64,000 nucleotides of DNA from G963676655 sp963678305 (GCA_963678305.2 CAXXVV010000003.1:496001-560000); one strand, 5' to 3'; numbered from the stretch's first letter, positions 1 through 8,664 are shown. Notes: a model not told the origin generated them from the letters alone. A program made the numbers and translations.

Positions 1-210
1 TTGAAAGCTCCGTTAGCAATAACCGGCGTCGACTTTTCGGATCACCGCAACTACTGGCACTTCGATTATGACGCGGTCATGATCACCGATACCGCCTTTT
101 ATCGCAATCGCAATTATCACAAAACAACCGATACTATTGACACGCTGAGTTTCAAACGAATGAAGCAGGTCGTACAAGGTCTCTGCCGCTATTTACTGAA
201 TACGGAATAA
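1..210 (+). CDS. M28-family metallopeptidase, C-terminal fragment
   Basis: Only the last 69 residues lie in the window; the frame is open at base 1, so the leading TTG is probably an internal codon. The fragment has the typical end of an M28 (aminopeptidase Y/Q-like) zinc peptidase: SDHRNYW, then AVMITDTAFYRN, then NYHKTTDTIDTL. In this family the histidine of the N-Y-H motif is a zinc ligand and the preceding T-D-T strand lies near the active site. Such enzymes remove N-terminal amino acids, usually outside the cytoplasm; the location cannot be judged here because the N-terminus is missing. The gene ends with TAA, about 44 bases before the next start. Confidence 0.8.
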   Translation: MKAPLAITGVDFSDHRNYWHFDYDAVMITDTAFYRNRNYHKTTDTIDTLSFKRMKQVVQGLCRYLLNTE

Positions 211-253
211 TTTTGAATGTTTGATAATTATAAAACAGATTGTATTATCAATT

Positions 254-601
254 ATGGAAAATGAAAAACATAAAACTATTTTACTCATAATAGTTACAGT
301 AAATGTTGTCGGGGCATGCCTTACCGTCATCTCAGGAAGAACGATGCAGCTTCTTTGGCATTCGCTACTCGAAGGAGAACCGCTTCCATTTGTGACTGAA
401 ATCACTTTAGCCGCAATGATGATTTGGCCTCCAATCATCGCCATCGTATCAATAATATTGTTTGTTTTATCATTTAAAATAGAACGAAGTAAAATCTTGA
501 ACGCAACATTAATCATGCTGATTATTGAAGTAATATTGTATTTTCTTTCTTTAACAGGTTTTATCCTGCCTCTTTTGAAAGGCACAAAGGTGTTATCTTA
601 A
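254..601 (+). CDS. small membrane protein, unknown function
   Basis: A 115-residue protein with three likely membrane helices: TILLIIVTVNVVGACLTVI near the start, a segment around LAAMMIWPPIIAIVSIILF in the middle, and MLIIEVILYFLSLTGFILP near the end. The ATG at 254 is preferred over the TTG at 221, because the extra residues are not needed for the fold; the ribosome site is weak for either. It lies one base before the next gene, so the two are probably co-transcribed and translationally coupled. The region is AT-rich compared with the housekeeping genes downstream. I do not recognise the family. Confidence 0.6.
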   Translation: MENEKHKTILLIIVTVNVVGACLTVISGRTMQLLWHSLLEGEPLPFVTEITLAAMMIWPPIIAIVSIILFVLSFKIERSKILNATLIMLIIEVILYFLSLTGFILPLLKGTKVLS

Positions 602-602
602 A

Positions 603-1535
603 ATGGAAGTATTATTTGATCCTCATTGCACACGTCCAGCGGATTTAAAAATAGAAGGCTTTCAATTGTGGATACATAAACGAGCATACCCGGACATGTT
701 TGACTACGATGATGGAAATTGGTTGAATGTTACTGCTTTCTATAGCAATGAGAATGCATCTGTGACAATTTCCGGAACATTTATAATGATTACGGATATA
801 GCCTGTTTTGCAGAGAAGTGTGAAGAGCTCATAGCAAGGAAAACAGATATTGCGAGGATTCAAACACTTGATCCTGAATTCAATATTGAAATCAAAAAGA
901 TAGACCCTCTAGGTCATCTTGAAATGACAGTCCAAATAACTCCAGACCATATTTTACAGGAACATACTTTCAGAATTGAAATTGATCAAAGTTATCTGCC
1001 CGATATCATAAAACAATGCCGAAAGATCGAATCTAAATATCCTGTTAGAGGAGCCCCTTGCAAAAAGATTTTTAATAAAATTTCTAAGAATGACACAGAG
1101 GAGGATATTCATAATAAAGAAGTCATGATCAATAAGCAATCTGACCTGACCAGAGGAAAAAAGTCTTATGTTGTATCAAATTCCGGAATTCTGACCATTA
1201 TTGTTCTTGTACTTTGTTCGACATGGAATGCTTTGATTCTTGCAGTTTTCTTGTATTATTATCTATATACCGTGAATAAAATAGTTTTAGATTATCACTT
1301 TGAAATTCAATGCATTTCATCTATCTTAAACTTGACATTGCCTGTCGGAATTGGCATGATTGTTCTTGGAATTATCCTCTTCGTTTTTAAAAAAATTTCT
1401 ATATCCTCTTTTTGTATCGCCGCTATTTTCTTTATATCTACCATACTTCCGGTAATCCCGGTCGCGGAACATTTGGATCGTATTCATGCTGGTACGTTAG
1501 AGTGGAGTTCTGAAGTTTGGTGGCTTCCAAAATAA
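603..1535 (+). CDS. WapI-immunity-like domain with C-terminal membrane helices
   Basis: A 310-residue protein. Residues about 1-150 resemble the WapI family of immunity proteins from contact-dependent toxin systems: a short N-terminal strand, a D-Y-D-D-GNWLNV motif near residue 37, a GHLEMTVQI segment near 103, and FRIEIDQSYLPDIIKQC near 125. This is a recollection of the family pattern, not a database hit. Residues about 190-300 carry roughly three hydrophobic segments (around ILTIIVLVLCSTW, LPVGIGMIVLGIILFVF and SSFCIAAIFFISTILP), which is unusual for a normally soluble domain. Its start follows the upstream stop by one base. No toxin gene is visible nearby, so an orphan immunity or a re-used domain are both possible. 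Confidence 0.5.
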   Translation: MEVLFDPHCTRPADLKIEGFQLWIHKRAYPDMFDYDDGNWLNVTAFYSNENASVTISGTFIMITDIACFAEKCEELIARKTDIARIQTLDPEFNIEIKKIDPLGHLEMTVQITPDHILQEHTFRIEIDQSYLPDIIKQCRKIESKYPVRGAPCKKIFNKISKNDTEEDIHNKEVMINKQSDLTRGKKSYVVSNSGILTIIVLVLCSTWNALILAVFLYYYLYTVNKIVLDYHFEIQCISSILNLTLPVGIGMIVLGIILFVFKKISISSFCIAAIFFISTILPVIPVAEHLDRIHAGTLEWSSEVWWLPK

Positions 1536-1658
1536 TAAAGAGAATGGCTTTTTTTATATTCAGGAATAACTATTAAACGTTCTTAATTGAAAAAAGCAAA
1601 TATTTTGGTATCTTATTGTATTTACCCCATAAAAATTTCATTATACACCCGGAAAGAT

Positions 1659-2318
1659 ATGAAAAACGAGCTCGCGAATAACATAAGGAAGCCTTTCCTG
1701 CCAAAAAAACTGGAGGAAATAACCAGTCAAGTTGAAAACGTTATAACGGATGATTGTATTTTATCAGGAAAATTCTTCCGGAAATATTTTTTTCCGCCTG
1801 ATATAGTAGCCGGAAATGGAGAATTTATCCAAAATGCCTTTGACCAATGCACTCTTGACCATGTACATATTATAAATGCCTTATTCAGAAATAATATATT
1901 TGATAGTTGTTCATTGGCCAATGCTGATTTCAATCATTCAAAGTTTGAGCGAATGGAATTCAATGATTCAAAACTTTTGGGCGCATCATTTGCTTTTTCC
2001 ACCGGCGCCGATCTTTCTTTCATTCGTGCAAATTGCCAATTCTCCGATTTTCGGGAAACAAAATTTCGAAGAGCGTTTTTTGAGGAGTGCGATCTTCGCG
2101 AAGCGGATTTTCAGGGTGCGGATCTGCGGGGAGCAACATTTTACAATTGCGATTTGCGCCAAGCTCAATTTTCTTTTGCCTTGCTGAATGGAACTAATTT
2201 TTGTGAATCAAACCTGGAAGGAATCAGGGTGCAGCCGGAAAGCCTCCGCGGAGCGATCGTGGACTATCATCAGTCTGCATATCTGGGAGCTTTATTATTG
2301 AAATTAACAATACGATAA
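1659..2318 (+). CDS. pentapeptide-repeat protein
   Basis: A protein of about 219 residues from the ATG at 1659 (GGAAAG lies just upstream); a TTG at 1587 would add 24 residues. From about residue 70 onwards it is built from A(D/N)LXX-type pentapeptide repeats, seen in runs such as CSLANADFNHSKFERMEF, SDFRETKFRRAFFEECDL and READFQGADLRGATFYNCDL. Such repeats form a right-handed square beta-helix. Known members include gyrase-protecting proteins and many of unknown function; nothing here assigns this one. It has no signal peptide or membrane helix, and sits in the same AT-rich block as the WapI-like gene. Confidence 0.75.
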   Translation: MKNELANNIRKPFLPKKLEEITSQVENVITDDCILSGKFFRKYFFPPDIVAGNGEFIQNAFDQCTLDHVHIINALFRNNIFDSCSLANADFNHSKFERMEFNDSKLLGASFAFSTGADLSFIRANCQFSDFRETKFRRAFFEECDLREADFQGADLRGATFYNCDLRQAQFSFALLNGTNFCESNLEGIRVQPESLRGAIVDYHQSAYLGALLLKLTIR

Positions 2319-2395
2319 TTAATGAATTTACCAAGACTCAAAAACAAACATCCATCACAAATTGTATCAAGGGGATACATAACGATTGGAAAAAG

Positions 2396-2425
2396 TGACG
2401 GATTATTGACGGATTATTGACGGAT
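2396..2425 (+). repeat. 11-bp tandem repeat, about 2.7 copies
   Basis: TGACGGATTAT occurs twice in a row and is followed by TGACGGAT. It lies in the 268-base AT-rich gap between the convergent pentapeptide gene and the Nudix gene, where I see no gene. Similar TGACGG words recur in other gaps at about 52158, 55341, 55374 and 55394. Confidence 0.8.
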
Positions 2426-2586
2426 GCTGCATGCAAAGGTTTTGAGCAAAAAAACCACCTTATAACCTCGCTGTTTTTTTGATATAATTACTACTTTTAG
2501 ATTTACAATAGTGCCGTTTTTAAAATATTCTTTTTAAACTACCTGGTATTTAAAAAATATATTAAAAAGATTATCCCGTCAAAAAA

Positions 2587-3228
2587 TCAGTCAAAAACGG
2601 TTTCCCAGTGTTTATCATAGCAGGCATCAAAACACATTTTTATTTGTGCCACGGTATTTTTCGCGACATCAACTTCCGGTAACTCATCGAGCGCGAAAAA
2701 AGCACTTTCGGTCGTCTCCGTGTTGGCGGTAAATTCTCCACCAAGTTTGCGGCATAGAATAAACACTTTGCAGATGCCGTATGCATAAGGCGGATGATTA
2801 TGACGATTGCGGTCATGCAGCGCCACAATTCTCTCCGCCACAACGTCTAGTCCGGCCTCCTCCAAAACTTCTTTTTCGGTATTGGCTTTAATTGACTGAT
2901 TGACATCAACCCAGCCTCCGGGCAGGGACCATTTACCGTTTTTCTCTTTAACCAATAGAATTCTGTCATTCTCGATAATCGCCGCGCGCGTATCCAGTTT
3001 GGGGGTTTGGAATCCGGTTTCATTACAGAAAAGGTCTTTTACGCGCCCTATTGAAAGCCCGGACTTCATACTCATCATTTCCGCCGCGATTTCTCTGATC
3101 CTGGTAAATCTCTCCAGGTCGAAAGGGTCTTTTGAGTATGTCAGGCCCGCCTGGGCGATAAACTGAAGTTCAATTATCCAGTCAAGCCAGATATTATTCT
3201 GTTCAAAGGATTTTCCCTGCTTTGTCAT
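2587..3228 (-). CDS. Nudix hydrolase with family-type N-terminal domain
   Basis: A 213-residue protein. Residues about 1-75 form a helical N-terminal domain (WLDWIIELQFIAQAGLTYS, then a stretch rich in R and E) that is characteristic of the Nudix subgroup with a separate N-terminal domain, often annotated as ADP-ribose or CDP-choline pyrophosphatase-like. The Nudix box is GWVDVNQSIKANTEKEVLEE followed by AGL. The EExG metal-binding core is intact; the first Glu of the consensus is Gln and the Arg before it is Lys, which is common in this subgroup. It hydrolyses a nucleoside diphosphate linked to another group; the substrate cannot be read from sequence. It is cytoplasmic and stands alone. Confidence 0.85.
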   Translation of the reverse strand: MTKQGKSFEQNNIWLDWIIELQFIAQAGLTYSKDPFDLERFTRIREIAAEMMSMKSGLSIGRVKDLFCNETGFQTPKLDTRAAIIENDRILLVKEKNGKWSLPGGWVDVNQSIKANTEKEVLEEAGLDVVAERIVALHDRNRHNHPPYAYGICKVFILCRKLGGEFTANTETTESAFFALDELPEVDVAKNTVAQIKMCFDACYDKHWETVFD

Positions 3229-3312
3229 TTGTGAAGTACCTGGTTAAGATGAAAAAACTATATTATTTGAATTTAACGCTTGGTGCCCTGGAATACAAAC
3301 CTTCAGCTATTA

Positions 3313-3352
3313 TAAAAAGAAAACCCGCCGCGATGATTGCTCATTGCGGCAG
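3313..3352 (-). terminator. rho-independent terminator after rpoZ
   Basis: On the minus strand CCGC-A-ATGA, a GCAA loop and TCAT-C-GCGG form a stem with one A/C mismatch, followed by a T-rich tract. It lies about 30 bases after the rpoZ stop. Confidence 0.75.
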
Positions 3353-3381
3353 GTAGACTTTTCACTGGCTCCAGGAGCTTA

Positions 3382-3648
3382 TCAGGCTTCCGGCTTGGCC
3401 TCTTCGGCCGCGGCTTCTACAGGCGCTTCCGGAACGGGATCGCCCATTGTGCCAAACTCAGGATGCGTGTAATCAAGCAATCCTTCGCCGATTTCCAGCA
3501 GGGCAATGTCAAGAAAGTTTTTTGCATTGCATTTGACCATGGGACGCCCGCCCAGCGCCAACTGACGGGCGCGTTTGGCCGCAACCACAGACAATATTTT
3601 CTTGTCCTTAATCACTGCTTCGGCTTTTTTCAGATAATCGTTGTTCAT
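3382..3648 (-). CDS. rpoZ: DNA-directed RNA polymerase omega subunit
   Basis: An 88-residue protein with the omega core motif AAKRARQLALGGRPMV at about residues 23-38 and a later helix ALLEIGEGLLDY. Omega helps assemble and stabilise the core polymerase by binding the beta-prime subunit. The last 20 residues are Ala/Glu/Pro-rich and look disordered. The start has AGGGAA about ten bases upstream. The gene is boxed in: an upstream terminator ends at about 3671, only some 23 bases before this start, leaving almost no room for a private promoter. It may therefore depend on read-through from the etf operon or on a promoter overlapping the terminator. Confidence 0.9.
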   Translation of the reverse strand: MNNDYLKKAEAVIKDKKILSVVAAKRARQLALGGRPMVKCNAKNFLDIALLEIGEGLLDYTHPEFGTMGDPVPEAPVEAAAEEAKPEA

Positions 3649-3671
3649 TTTTCAAGATTCCCTGATTAATT

Positions 3672-3703
3672 GAAAAGAAAACCGGGCGGCTTGATCCGCC
3701 CGG
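3672..3703 (-). terminator. terminator of the etfBA-acyl-CoA dehydrogenase operon
   Basis: A perfect 8-bp GC stem, CCGGGCGG and CCGCCCGG with a 6-base loop, is followed on the minus strand by TTTTCTTTTC. It begins 11 bases after the dehydrogenase stop codon. Confidence 0.9.
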
Positions 3704-3713
3704 CACGGATATT

Positions 3714-5438
3714 TTAGTAATCAATAATGCTGCGATGATTATCAATCAGCGTGAAATCGCCGCTCATGATGGTCATATAGCGTTTTTCGAATTCCGGAAC
3801 GGCATCGAGAATATAGCGTTCGACCAGATTCTCGCGCGAGGAATCCTTCATCGCGTCACGGAGCATCAGATAACCGACAAAGACATAGGTTTCATTATCG
3901 ACCAGGCTGCGAGCCATGAGGTCGTGATAATTGCTGTCTTTCTTTTCGGCGACGTATTTGACCGCTTCCAGCTGCCTGGCGTACATTTTGTCAAGCATTT
4001 TGCGCAGGCGCTGCAGGTGCGGATTGAGTTCAACCTGCTGCAGTTCGGCAATACGCTGGTCGTTGACACGCTGGATGACGCCGCCGATGGCCGCGACAAC
4101 CTGCAACTGGGTGGTACCTTCGTAGATGTTGGTAATACGCGCGTCACGATAGAAACGTTCTGCATTGAAGTCACGCATGAAACCGGTACCGCCATGAATC
4201 TGGATGGAATCATACGCAACCTGGTTGGCAACTTCTGTACAAAGCGCTTTACACATCGGAGTATGGACCGCTGCCAGCTTCTTATAGTATTTGGAAGTTT
4301 CCAGAACTTCTTTAGTTACTTTGTCTTTATCAGCGGTTTCAACAAAGTGATTCCAGCCGTTGCGCAAATCAACCGTACGAGTTGTTTCGTACAGCAGGCA
4401 GCGGGCAGCCTGAAGTTTTACCTTCATTTTGGTCAACATGTCGTAGATAGCGGGGAACTGATCGATTGATTTTTTGAACTGTTCCCGTTCTCCGGCATAT
4501 TTGAGTGCGTCACGATAAGCGGCTTCACCGATACCCAGGGCCTGGGCGCTGATCGCAACACGGGCGCCGTTCATCAGGCTCATAACATAACGGGACAGAC
4601 CGAAGCGACGTTTGCCGCAAAGCTGAGCCGGAACGTCGTTGTACTGCAGTTCGCAAGTGGCAACGCCGTGGATACCGAGTTTGTCCTCGATCCGGCGGAC
4701 GACCAGTTTCGGGCCCATTTCAGCGATAAACATGGAAAGACCGCGTGCATCGGTTGAACCTTCTTCGGTACGGGCCAGCACCAGATGCACTTTAGCGCAA
4801 CCATTGGTGATGAAGCGTTTCATACCGTTCAGGTACCATTGACCGGTCTTTTCATCCTGCCAGGCCCGAAGACGAACTGAACCGAGGTCGGAACCGCTGT
4901 CGGGTTCGGTCAGGTCCATCGCGCCGTCAGCTTCGCCAGTGGCGAAACGCGGAAGGAATTCATCTTTCTGCTCTTCAGTCCCGAATTCGCAGATAGTTTC
5001 AGCGATATCCTGCAGACCGAACAGGTTCTGGAGTGACCCGTCAGCGCGGGAAACCATTTCGGTCAACATCGAGTAGATGGTAACCGGGAAATTCAGACCG
5101 CCGTATTTATGCGGCAGCATAACACCCATGACGTCAGCCGCTTTGAGGTCGGCCAGGTTTTTCTGGGTCAACGGATGATAAGTCACCACGCCGTCTTCGA
5201 AATGCGGACCTTCACGGTCAACGGTGCGGGACCTGGGTTCGATGTTGTCGCCGCAGATGCCGCCGATAACTTCCATGACACGTTTGAAGTTGTCCATGGC
5301 ATCGGCGTAATCGATGGGGGCGGTATCATATTTTTCCGCTTCAGTATAATCTTTTTCGCGGAGTTTGACGGCCTCGACCAAATCAATGTTATCAAGCGAG
5401 AACATAAGGTCTTTATTATCTGTAAAGAAATTAGGCAT
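3714..5438 (-). CDS. acyl-CoA dehydrogenase family flavoprotein
   Basis: A 574-residue FAD enzyme that oxidises the alpha-beta bond of an acyl-CoA and passes electrons to electron-transfer flavoprotein. The N-terminal helical domain ends near SLQNLFGLQDIAETICEFG; the middle beta domain has AMDLTEPDSGSDLGSV and WYLNGMKRFITNG (flavin contact signatures); the C-terminal domain has QIHGGTGFMRDF and ARITNIYEGTTQLQ, whose Glu is the likely catalytic base. An extra C-terminal segment of about 130 residues makes it longer than the usual 380-residue enzymes; long members with such tails are known. It is cytoplasmic, starts 14 bases after etfA with a clear AAGGAG site, and is the last gene of the operon. 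The preferred chain length cannot be deduced. Confidence 0.93.
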   Translation of the reverse strand: MPNFFTDNKDLMFSLDNIDLVEAVKLREKDYTEAEKYDTAPIDYADAMDNFKRVMEVIGGICGDNIEPRSRTVDREGPHFEDGVVTYHPLTQKNLADLKAADVMGVMLPHKYGGLNFPVTIYSMLTEMVSRADGSLQNLFGLQDIAETICEFGTEEQKDEFLPRFATGEADGAMDLTEPDSGSDLGSVRLRAWQDEKTGQWYLNGMKRFITNGCAKVHLVLARTEEGSTDARGLSMFIAEMGPKLVVRRIEDKLGIHGVATCELQYNDVPAQLCGKRRFGLSRYVMSLMNGARVAISAQALGIGEAAYRDALKYAGEREQFKKSIDQFPAIYDMLTKMKVKLQAARCLLYETTRTVDLRNGWNHFVETADKDKVTKEVLETSKYYKKLAAVHTPMCKALCTEVANQVAYDSIQIHGGTGFMRDFNAERFYRDARITNIYEGTTQLQVVAAIGGVIQRVNDQRIAELQQVELNPHLQRLRKMLDKMYARQLEAVKYVAEKKDSNYHDLMARSLVDNETYVFVGYLMLRDAMKDSSRENLVERYILDAVPEFEKRYMTIMSGDFTLIDNHRSIIDY

Positions 5439-5452
5439 TGTTATGTATCTCC

Positions 5453-6475
5453 TTAAACTTTGGCCTTGAAGGCTTTAATCATTTTCGGAATAACATCGTT
5501 CAGGTCACCGACGATGCTGTAGTGGGCTACAGACAGGATCGGGGCGTCCGGATCGGTGTTAATGGCGATAATCTTTTTGCTGTCGTCCATACCGGCACGA
5601 TGCTGTACCGAACCGCTGATACCACAGGCAATGTAAAGGACCGGGCGAACCGTTACGCCGGTCTGTCCGACCTGATGATCATGGTCGATCCAGCCCGCGT
5701 CAACCGCGGCGCGGGATGCGCCGACTTCGCCGCCGAGGGCTTCCGCCAGATCATAGATCAATTTGAAATTATCTTTGCTGCCGACACCGTAACCGCCGGC
5801 AACGATAATGCGCGCGGCTTTGAGGTTTACCTCTTTTTCTTCGCGAACGCGTTCGACAACTTTGATCACGCATTCAGCATCGGTAAGGGCAGGTTTGACT
5901 TTAACCAGCTTGCCAGTGCGGGACGGGTCCGGATCGTTCAGCTTCATAACGCCTTCGCGAACCGTAGCCATCTGCGGGTCGTCCCAGGTGTTAACGATGG
6001 TAGCGATAATGTTACCGCCGAACGCCGGGCGAATCTGCATCAGCTTGTCAGTGTAGGATTGCTTGTTTACTTTGTCCTCGAAATCATCGATTTCCAGTTC
6101 AGTGCAGTCAGCGGTCAAACCGGCAAGCTTTTCTGAAGCGACGCGCGGTCCGAGTTCACGGCCTTTGTAAGTCGCGCCGAACAGCAGGATATTCGGTTTG
6201 TATTCGAGGATAAGGTCCATGATAACCTTGGAATAAGGCTGGACGGTGAACGGCTCGAGGCGTGAATCCTCGGCCAAATATACGATATCGGCGCCGTAAC
6301 TGTAAAGAGTATCGACGCATTTTTCCAGTTTATCGCCCAACAGGAGGGCTCCTACCTGGGTACCGAGACGGTCGGCGAGTTCACGGGCCTTTGAGACCAA
6401 CTCAAGCGAAACTTCAGCGATGACGCCGCCTTCCTGTTCGATAAATACCCAGACGTTTCCTAATTTTTCAGTCAT
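5453..6475 (-). CDS. etfA: electron transfer flavoprotein, alpha subunit
   Basis: A 340-residue subunit. The N-terminal half is the alpha/beta domain that pairs with EtfB; the C-terminal half, from about residue 220 (RIIVAGGYGVGSKDNF), is the FAD-binding domain with the family signature VGQTGVTVRPVLYIACGISG and the AINTDPDAPI strand. EtfAB accepts electrons from the co-encoded acyl-CoA dehydrogenase and delivers them to the respiratory chain or to a bifurcating partner. It starts 6 bases after the etfB stop. No quinone oxidoreductase for ETF is encoded in the window, so the final acceptor is unknown. Confidence 0.95.
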   Translation of the reverse strand: MTEKLGNVWVFIEQEGGVIAEVSLELVSKARELADRLGTQVGALLLGDKLEKCVDTLYSYGADIVYLAEDSRLEPFTVQPYSKVIMDLILEYKPNILLFGATYKGRELGPRVASEKLAGLTADCTELEIDDFEDKVNKQSYTDKLMQIRPAFGGNIIATIVNTWDDPQMATVREGVMKLNDPDPSRTGKLVKVKPALTDAECVIKVVERVREEKEVNLKAARIIVAGGYGVGSKDNFKLIYDLAEALGGEVGASRAAVDAGWIDHDHQVGQTGVTVRPVLYIACGISGSVQHRAGMDDSKKIIAINTDPDAPILSVAHYSIVGDLNDVIPKMIKAFKAKV

Positions 6476-6481
6476 AGCAGA

Positions 6482-7378
6482 TTACCCCAGAGTATGATCT
6501 TCAATAAGTTCGTGTATCAGCGAATTGATGCCGGCATCAGTCGGCTCAATCTTCTTGGAATCAGAAGCCGTCAGGACCACGCTCTGAATCTTATTAACTT
6601 TGGTCGGAGAACCGGCAAAACCGATACGTCCCTTGTCCGCGCCGACATCCTCGGCGGACCATTCGTGAATAAGCAGATTGCGGGCGGCCAGCTTTTCCCG
6701 TTCTTCAGCCAGTATTTCGGCGTCAGTGTAGTTGGCGTCGGCATGCTCTTTGGCAAGTTCGGAAGGAGTGCGGGCACGTTTATATTTCATGATCTTGCGG
6801 GCAGCGGCCGGGCGTGGCTCGTTACCTTCAGTCACAGTCAACAGACACGGAGTCGGAGCTTCAAGGACTTCGTAGCCGCCTTCGATCGCACGTTTGGCAA
6901 CAACCTTTTTGGCCGTCAGTTTTACTACGTCTTCAACGTAACAGACCTGCGGCAGCGCGAGTTTTTCAGCCAACTGCGGTCCAACCTGCGCCGTATCACC
7001 GTCAATAGCCTGGCGACCGCAAAGGATAAGGTCAAACTTTCCGACTTTCTTGGCGCAGCAGCTAAGCGCGTAGCTGGTTGCCAGCGTATCGGCACCGGCA
7101 AAAGCCCGGTCGGTCAGCAGGATGCATTCATCCGCGCCACGATACAGCGAGGCTCTCAGGACTTCCGCCGCGTTGGGCGGGCCCATGGTTCCGACTACGA
7201 CTTTCGCATCATAGCGATCCTTGAGTTCAAGTGCCAGCTCCAATGCATTCAGATCTTCCGGATTGAAGATCGCCGGAAGCGCGGCGCGGTTGACGGTGCC
7301 GTCAGCCTTCATCGCTTCTCCGGAAATGTTTTGGGTGTCCGGCACCTGCTTGACAAACACGATTACGGTAAAGCTCAC
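6482..7378 (-). CDS. etfB: electron transfer flavoprotein, beta subunit
   Basis: A 298-residue subunit and first gene of the minus-strand etfB-etfA-dehydrogenase operon. It starts with GTG, supported by GGGAGT seven bases upstream. Typical features are VIVFVKQVPDT at the start, NPEDLNALELALELKD, the nucleotide-contact strand LILCGRQAIDGDTAQVGPQL and the family segment PTPCLLTVTEGNEPRPAAA. The extra C-terminal stretch past residue 210 makes it longer than mitochondrial EtfB (about 255 residues), resembling the larger bacterial forms. Whether this ETF binds AMP or a second FAD (bifurcating type) cannot be settled by eye. Confidence 0.94.
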   Translation of the reverse strand: MSFTVIVFVKQVPDTQNISGEAMKADGTVNRAALPAIFNPEDLNALELALELKDRYDAKVVVGTMGPPNAAEVLRASLYRGADECILLTDRAFAGADTLATSYALSCCAKKVGKFDLILCGRQAIDGDTAQVGPQLAEKLALPQVCYVEDVVKLTAKKVVAKRAIEGGYEVLEAPTPCLLTVTEGNEPRPAAARKIMKYKRARTPSELAKEHADANYTDAEILAEEREKLAARNLLIHEWSAEDVGADKGRIGFAGSPTKVNKIQSVVLTASDSKKIEPTDAGINSLIHELIEDHTLG

Positions 7379-7740
7379 TATGTGACTCCCTTCTGTTTGT
7401 TTTTGTTATATTACAGGCGAATTCATTACTTTTTATAAAAGACAATTAACCTACAATATAGCACGGTTTTTTTAAAATTACAGCCAGATTTACAAAAATG
7501 TTCTCATGAATCAACAATATTGCGGTAATCAAATGCCGATGGAATTCAAATAGCAGAAATTATCCTTTATTTTTTCAATGATTCTGCCCATAATATACAT
7601 GGATATTTTAGCAAATAATACAAATCCCTGTCAACAAATCCTGACCAATAACTAACCAGTTTCGAACAATTGACTGTTGACTAAACGAAATGGACATGCT
7701 AGCTTAACGGATACTCATACAACAAATAAGGAGAGTAAAA
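7379..7740. other. divergent intergenic region between etfB and a lipoprotein
   Basis: 362 AT-rich bases that must hold the etf operon promoter (minus) and the lipoprotein promoter (plus). No open frame with a convincing ribosome site and no RNA gene was recognised. The only strong signal is the plus-strand promoter candidate at 7677-7705. Confidence 0.6.
7677..7705 (+). promoter_or_regulatory. candidate promoter of the lipoprotein gene
   Basis: TTGACT, a 17-base spacer ending in TGC, then TAGCTT. The -35 box matches the sigma-70 type consensus at five of six bases; the -10 box is weaker but has an extended-type TG. The start codon is 36 bases further on. Confidence 0.5.
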
Positions 7741-8616
7741 ATGAAAATGTTGAAAATGCTGCCGAAACTGACCGTGGTTCTGCTTACCGGCTTGTCTATC
7801 GCCGGCTGTGTTGTCGTTGATTACGACGCATCATACAACGGGGAAATCAAACTAGGCAACCCCAAGGCTAAAAAATACCAGATCGCAAGCGCCGAGTATA
7901 TTACAGTTCTCAATCCGTCCGAAGGAAAAAACGGGTTGAAATTGTTGAATATGACGATGAACAACAAACCCGGGAGCAGTTTCAGCGTAAAGTGGGATAA
8001 AACCGTTGCCGCAATGAAAGAGAATCCCGCCAACTATGAATTTCATCTATCGGAAATTTCTGCCTGGAAACTTAATACCCGTACTGCCGCGCCAACATTA
8101 TTTGAACTTAATCAAGGCGAACCGGTCAACGTTCGTGCGGTAATCTTTATCCGGCCGGAAAAAGTCAATCCCTGGTTGACCGCCAGTTTTCTGCTGACCG
8201 CATCCATCCTCTCTCCGATTGAATCCCGCAGCTATGGGGCCGCCAGTGTGACGGTGCTTGATAAAAGCGGCAAAACGATCAATACCAAAACCATTATTCT
8301 GCAACGCCAGGTCTGGTTCAGTACCCTGTTCCCATGGGCCCTGTTAGGAGTTGGCAACTTTTCGATAAAAGCAGCCGGAACTTCTCCGGATATGGATGAA
8401 AACACATTGAAGGTAAGGTTAATGTCGAGCATGGTCGCTGATATACTAAGCGCCCCGTCCGGCAAAACCGATTCGACCTGGGGAAATATCCGATCAGCCG
8501 CGGTTGAGGCGATTGCCTGCGACAACAGCGATGCGGCTCTTAATCTGCTTAAAACCGCCTCCAAACAAAATATCGGCGGTGAGGAACAGAAACAATTCCT
8601 GAAACTCCTTGAATAA
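7741..8616 (+). CDS. lipoprotein of unknown function
   Basis: A 291-residue protein with a clear lipoprotein signal: charged start MKMLKMLPK, a hydrophobic core and the lipobox LSIAGC, so the mature protein starts at Cys 23 and is lipid-anchored outside the cytoplasm. The ribosome site AAGGAGAG is strong. The rest is predicted beta-rich; a second hydrophobic stretch near residues 140-160 (TASFLLTASILSPI) and another near 190 (STLFPWALLGVGNF) may touch the membrane. No known domain was recognised. It is monocistronic, between two divergent or convergent minus-strand units. Confidence 0.75.
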   Translation: MKMLKMLPKLTVVLLTGLSIAGCVVVDYDASYNGEIKLGNPKAKKYQIASAEYITVLNPSEGKNGLKLLNMTMNNKPGSSFSVKWDKTVAAMKENPANYEFHLSEISAWKLNTRTAAPTLFELNQGEPVNVRAVIFIRPEKVNPWLTASFLLTASILSPIESRSYGAASVTVLDKSGKTINTKTIILQRQVWFSTLFPWALLGVGNFSIKAAGTSPDMDENTLKVRLMSSMVADILSAPSGKTDSTWGNIRSAAVEAIACDNSDAALNLLKTASKQNIGGEEQKQFLKLLE

Positions 8617-8664
8617 ATCTAAGCGATTGTTTCGCGGTCATAACTGCGAACAGGAAAAATTACC

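Noticed and set aside
193..585. 130-residue minus-strand frame over the small membrane protein
   Set aside because: The opposite strand gives a sensible three-helix protein coupled to the next gene.
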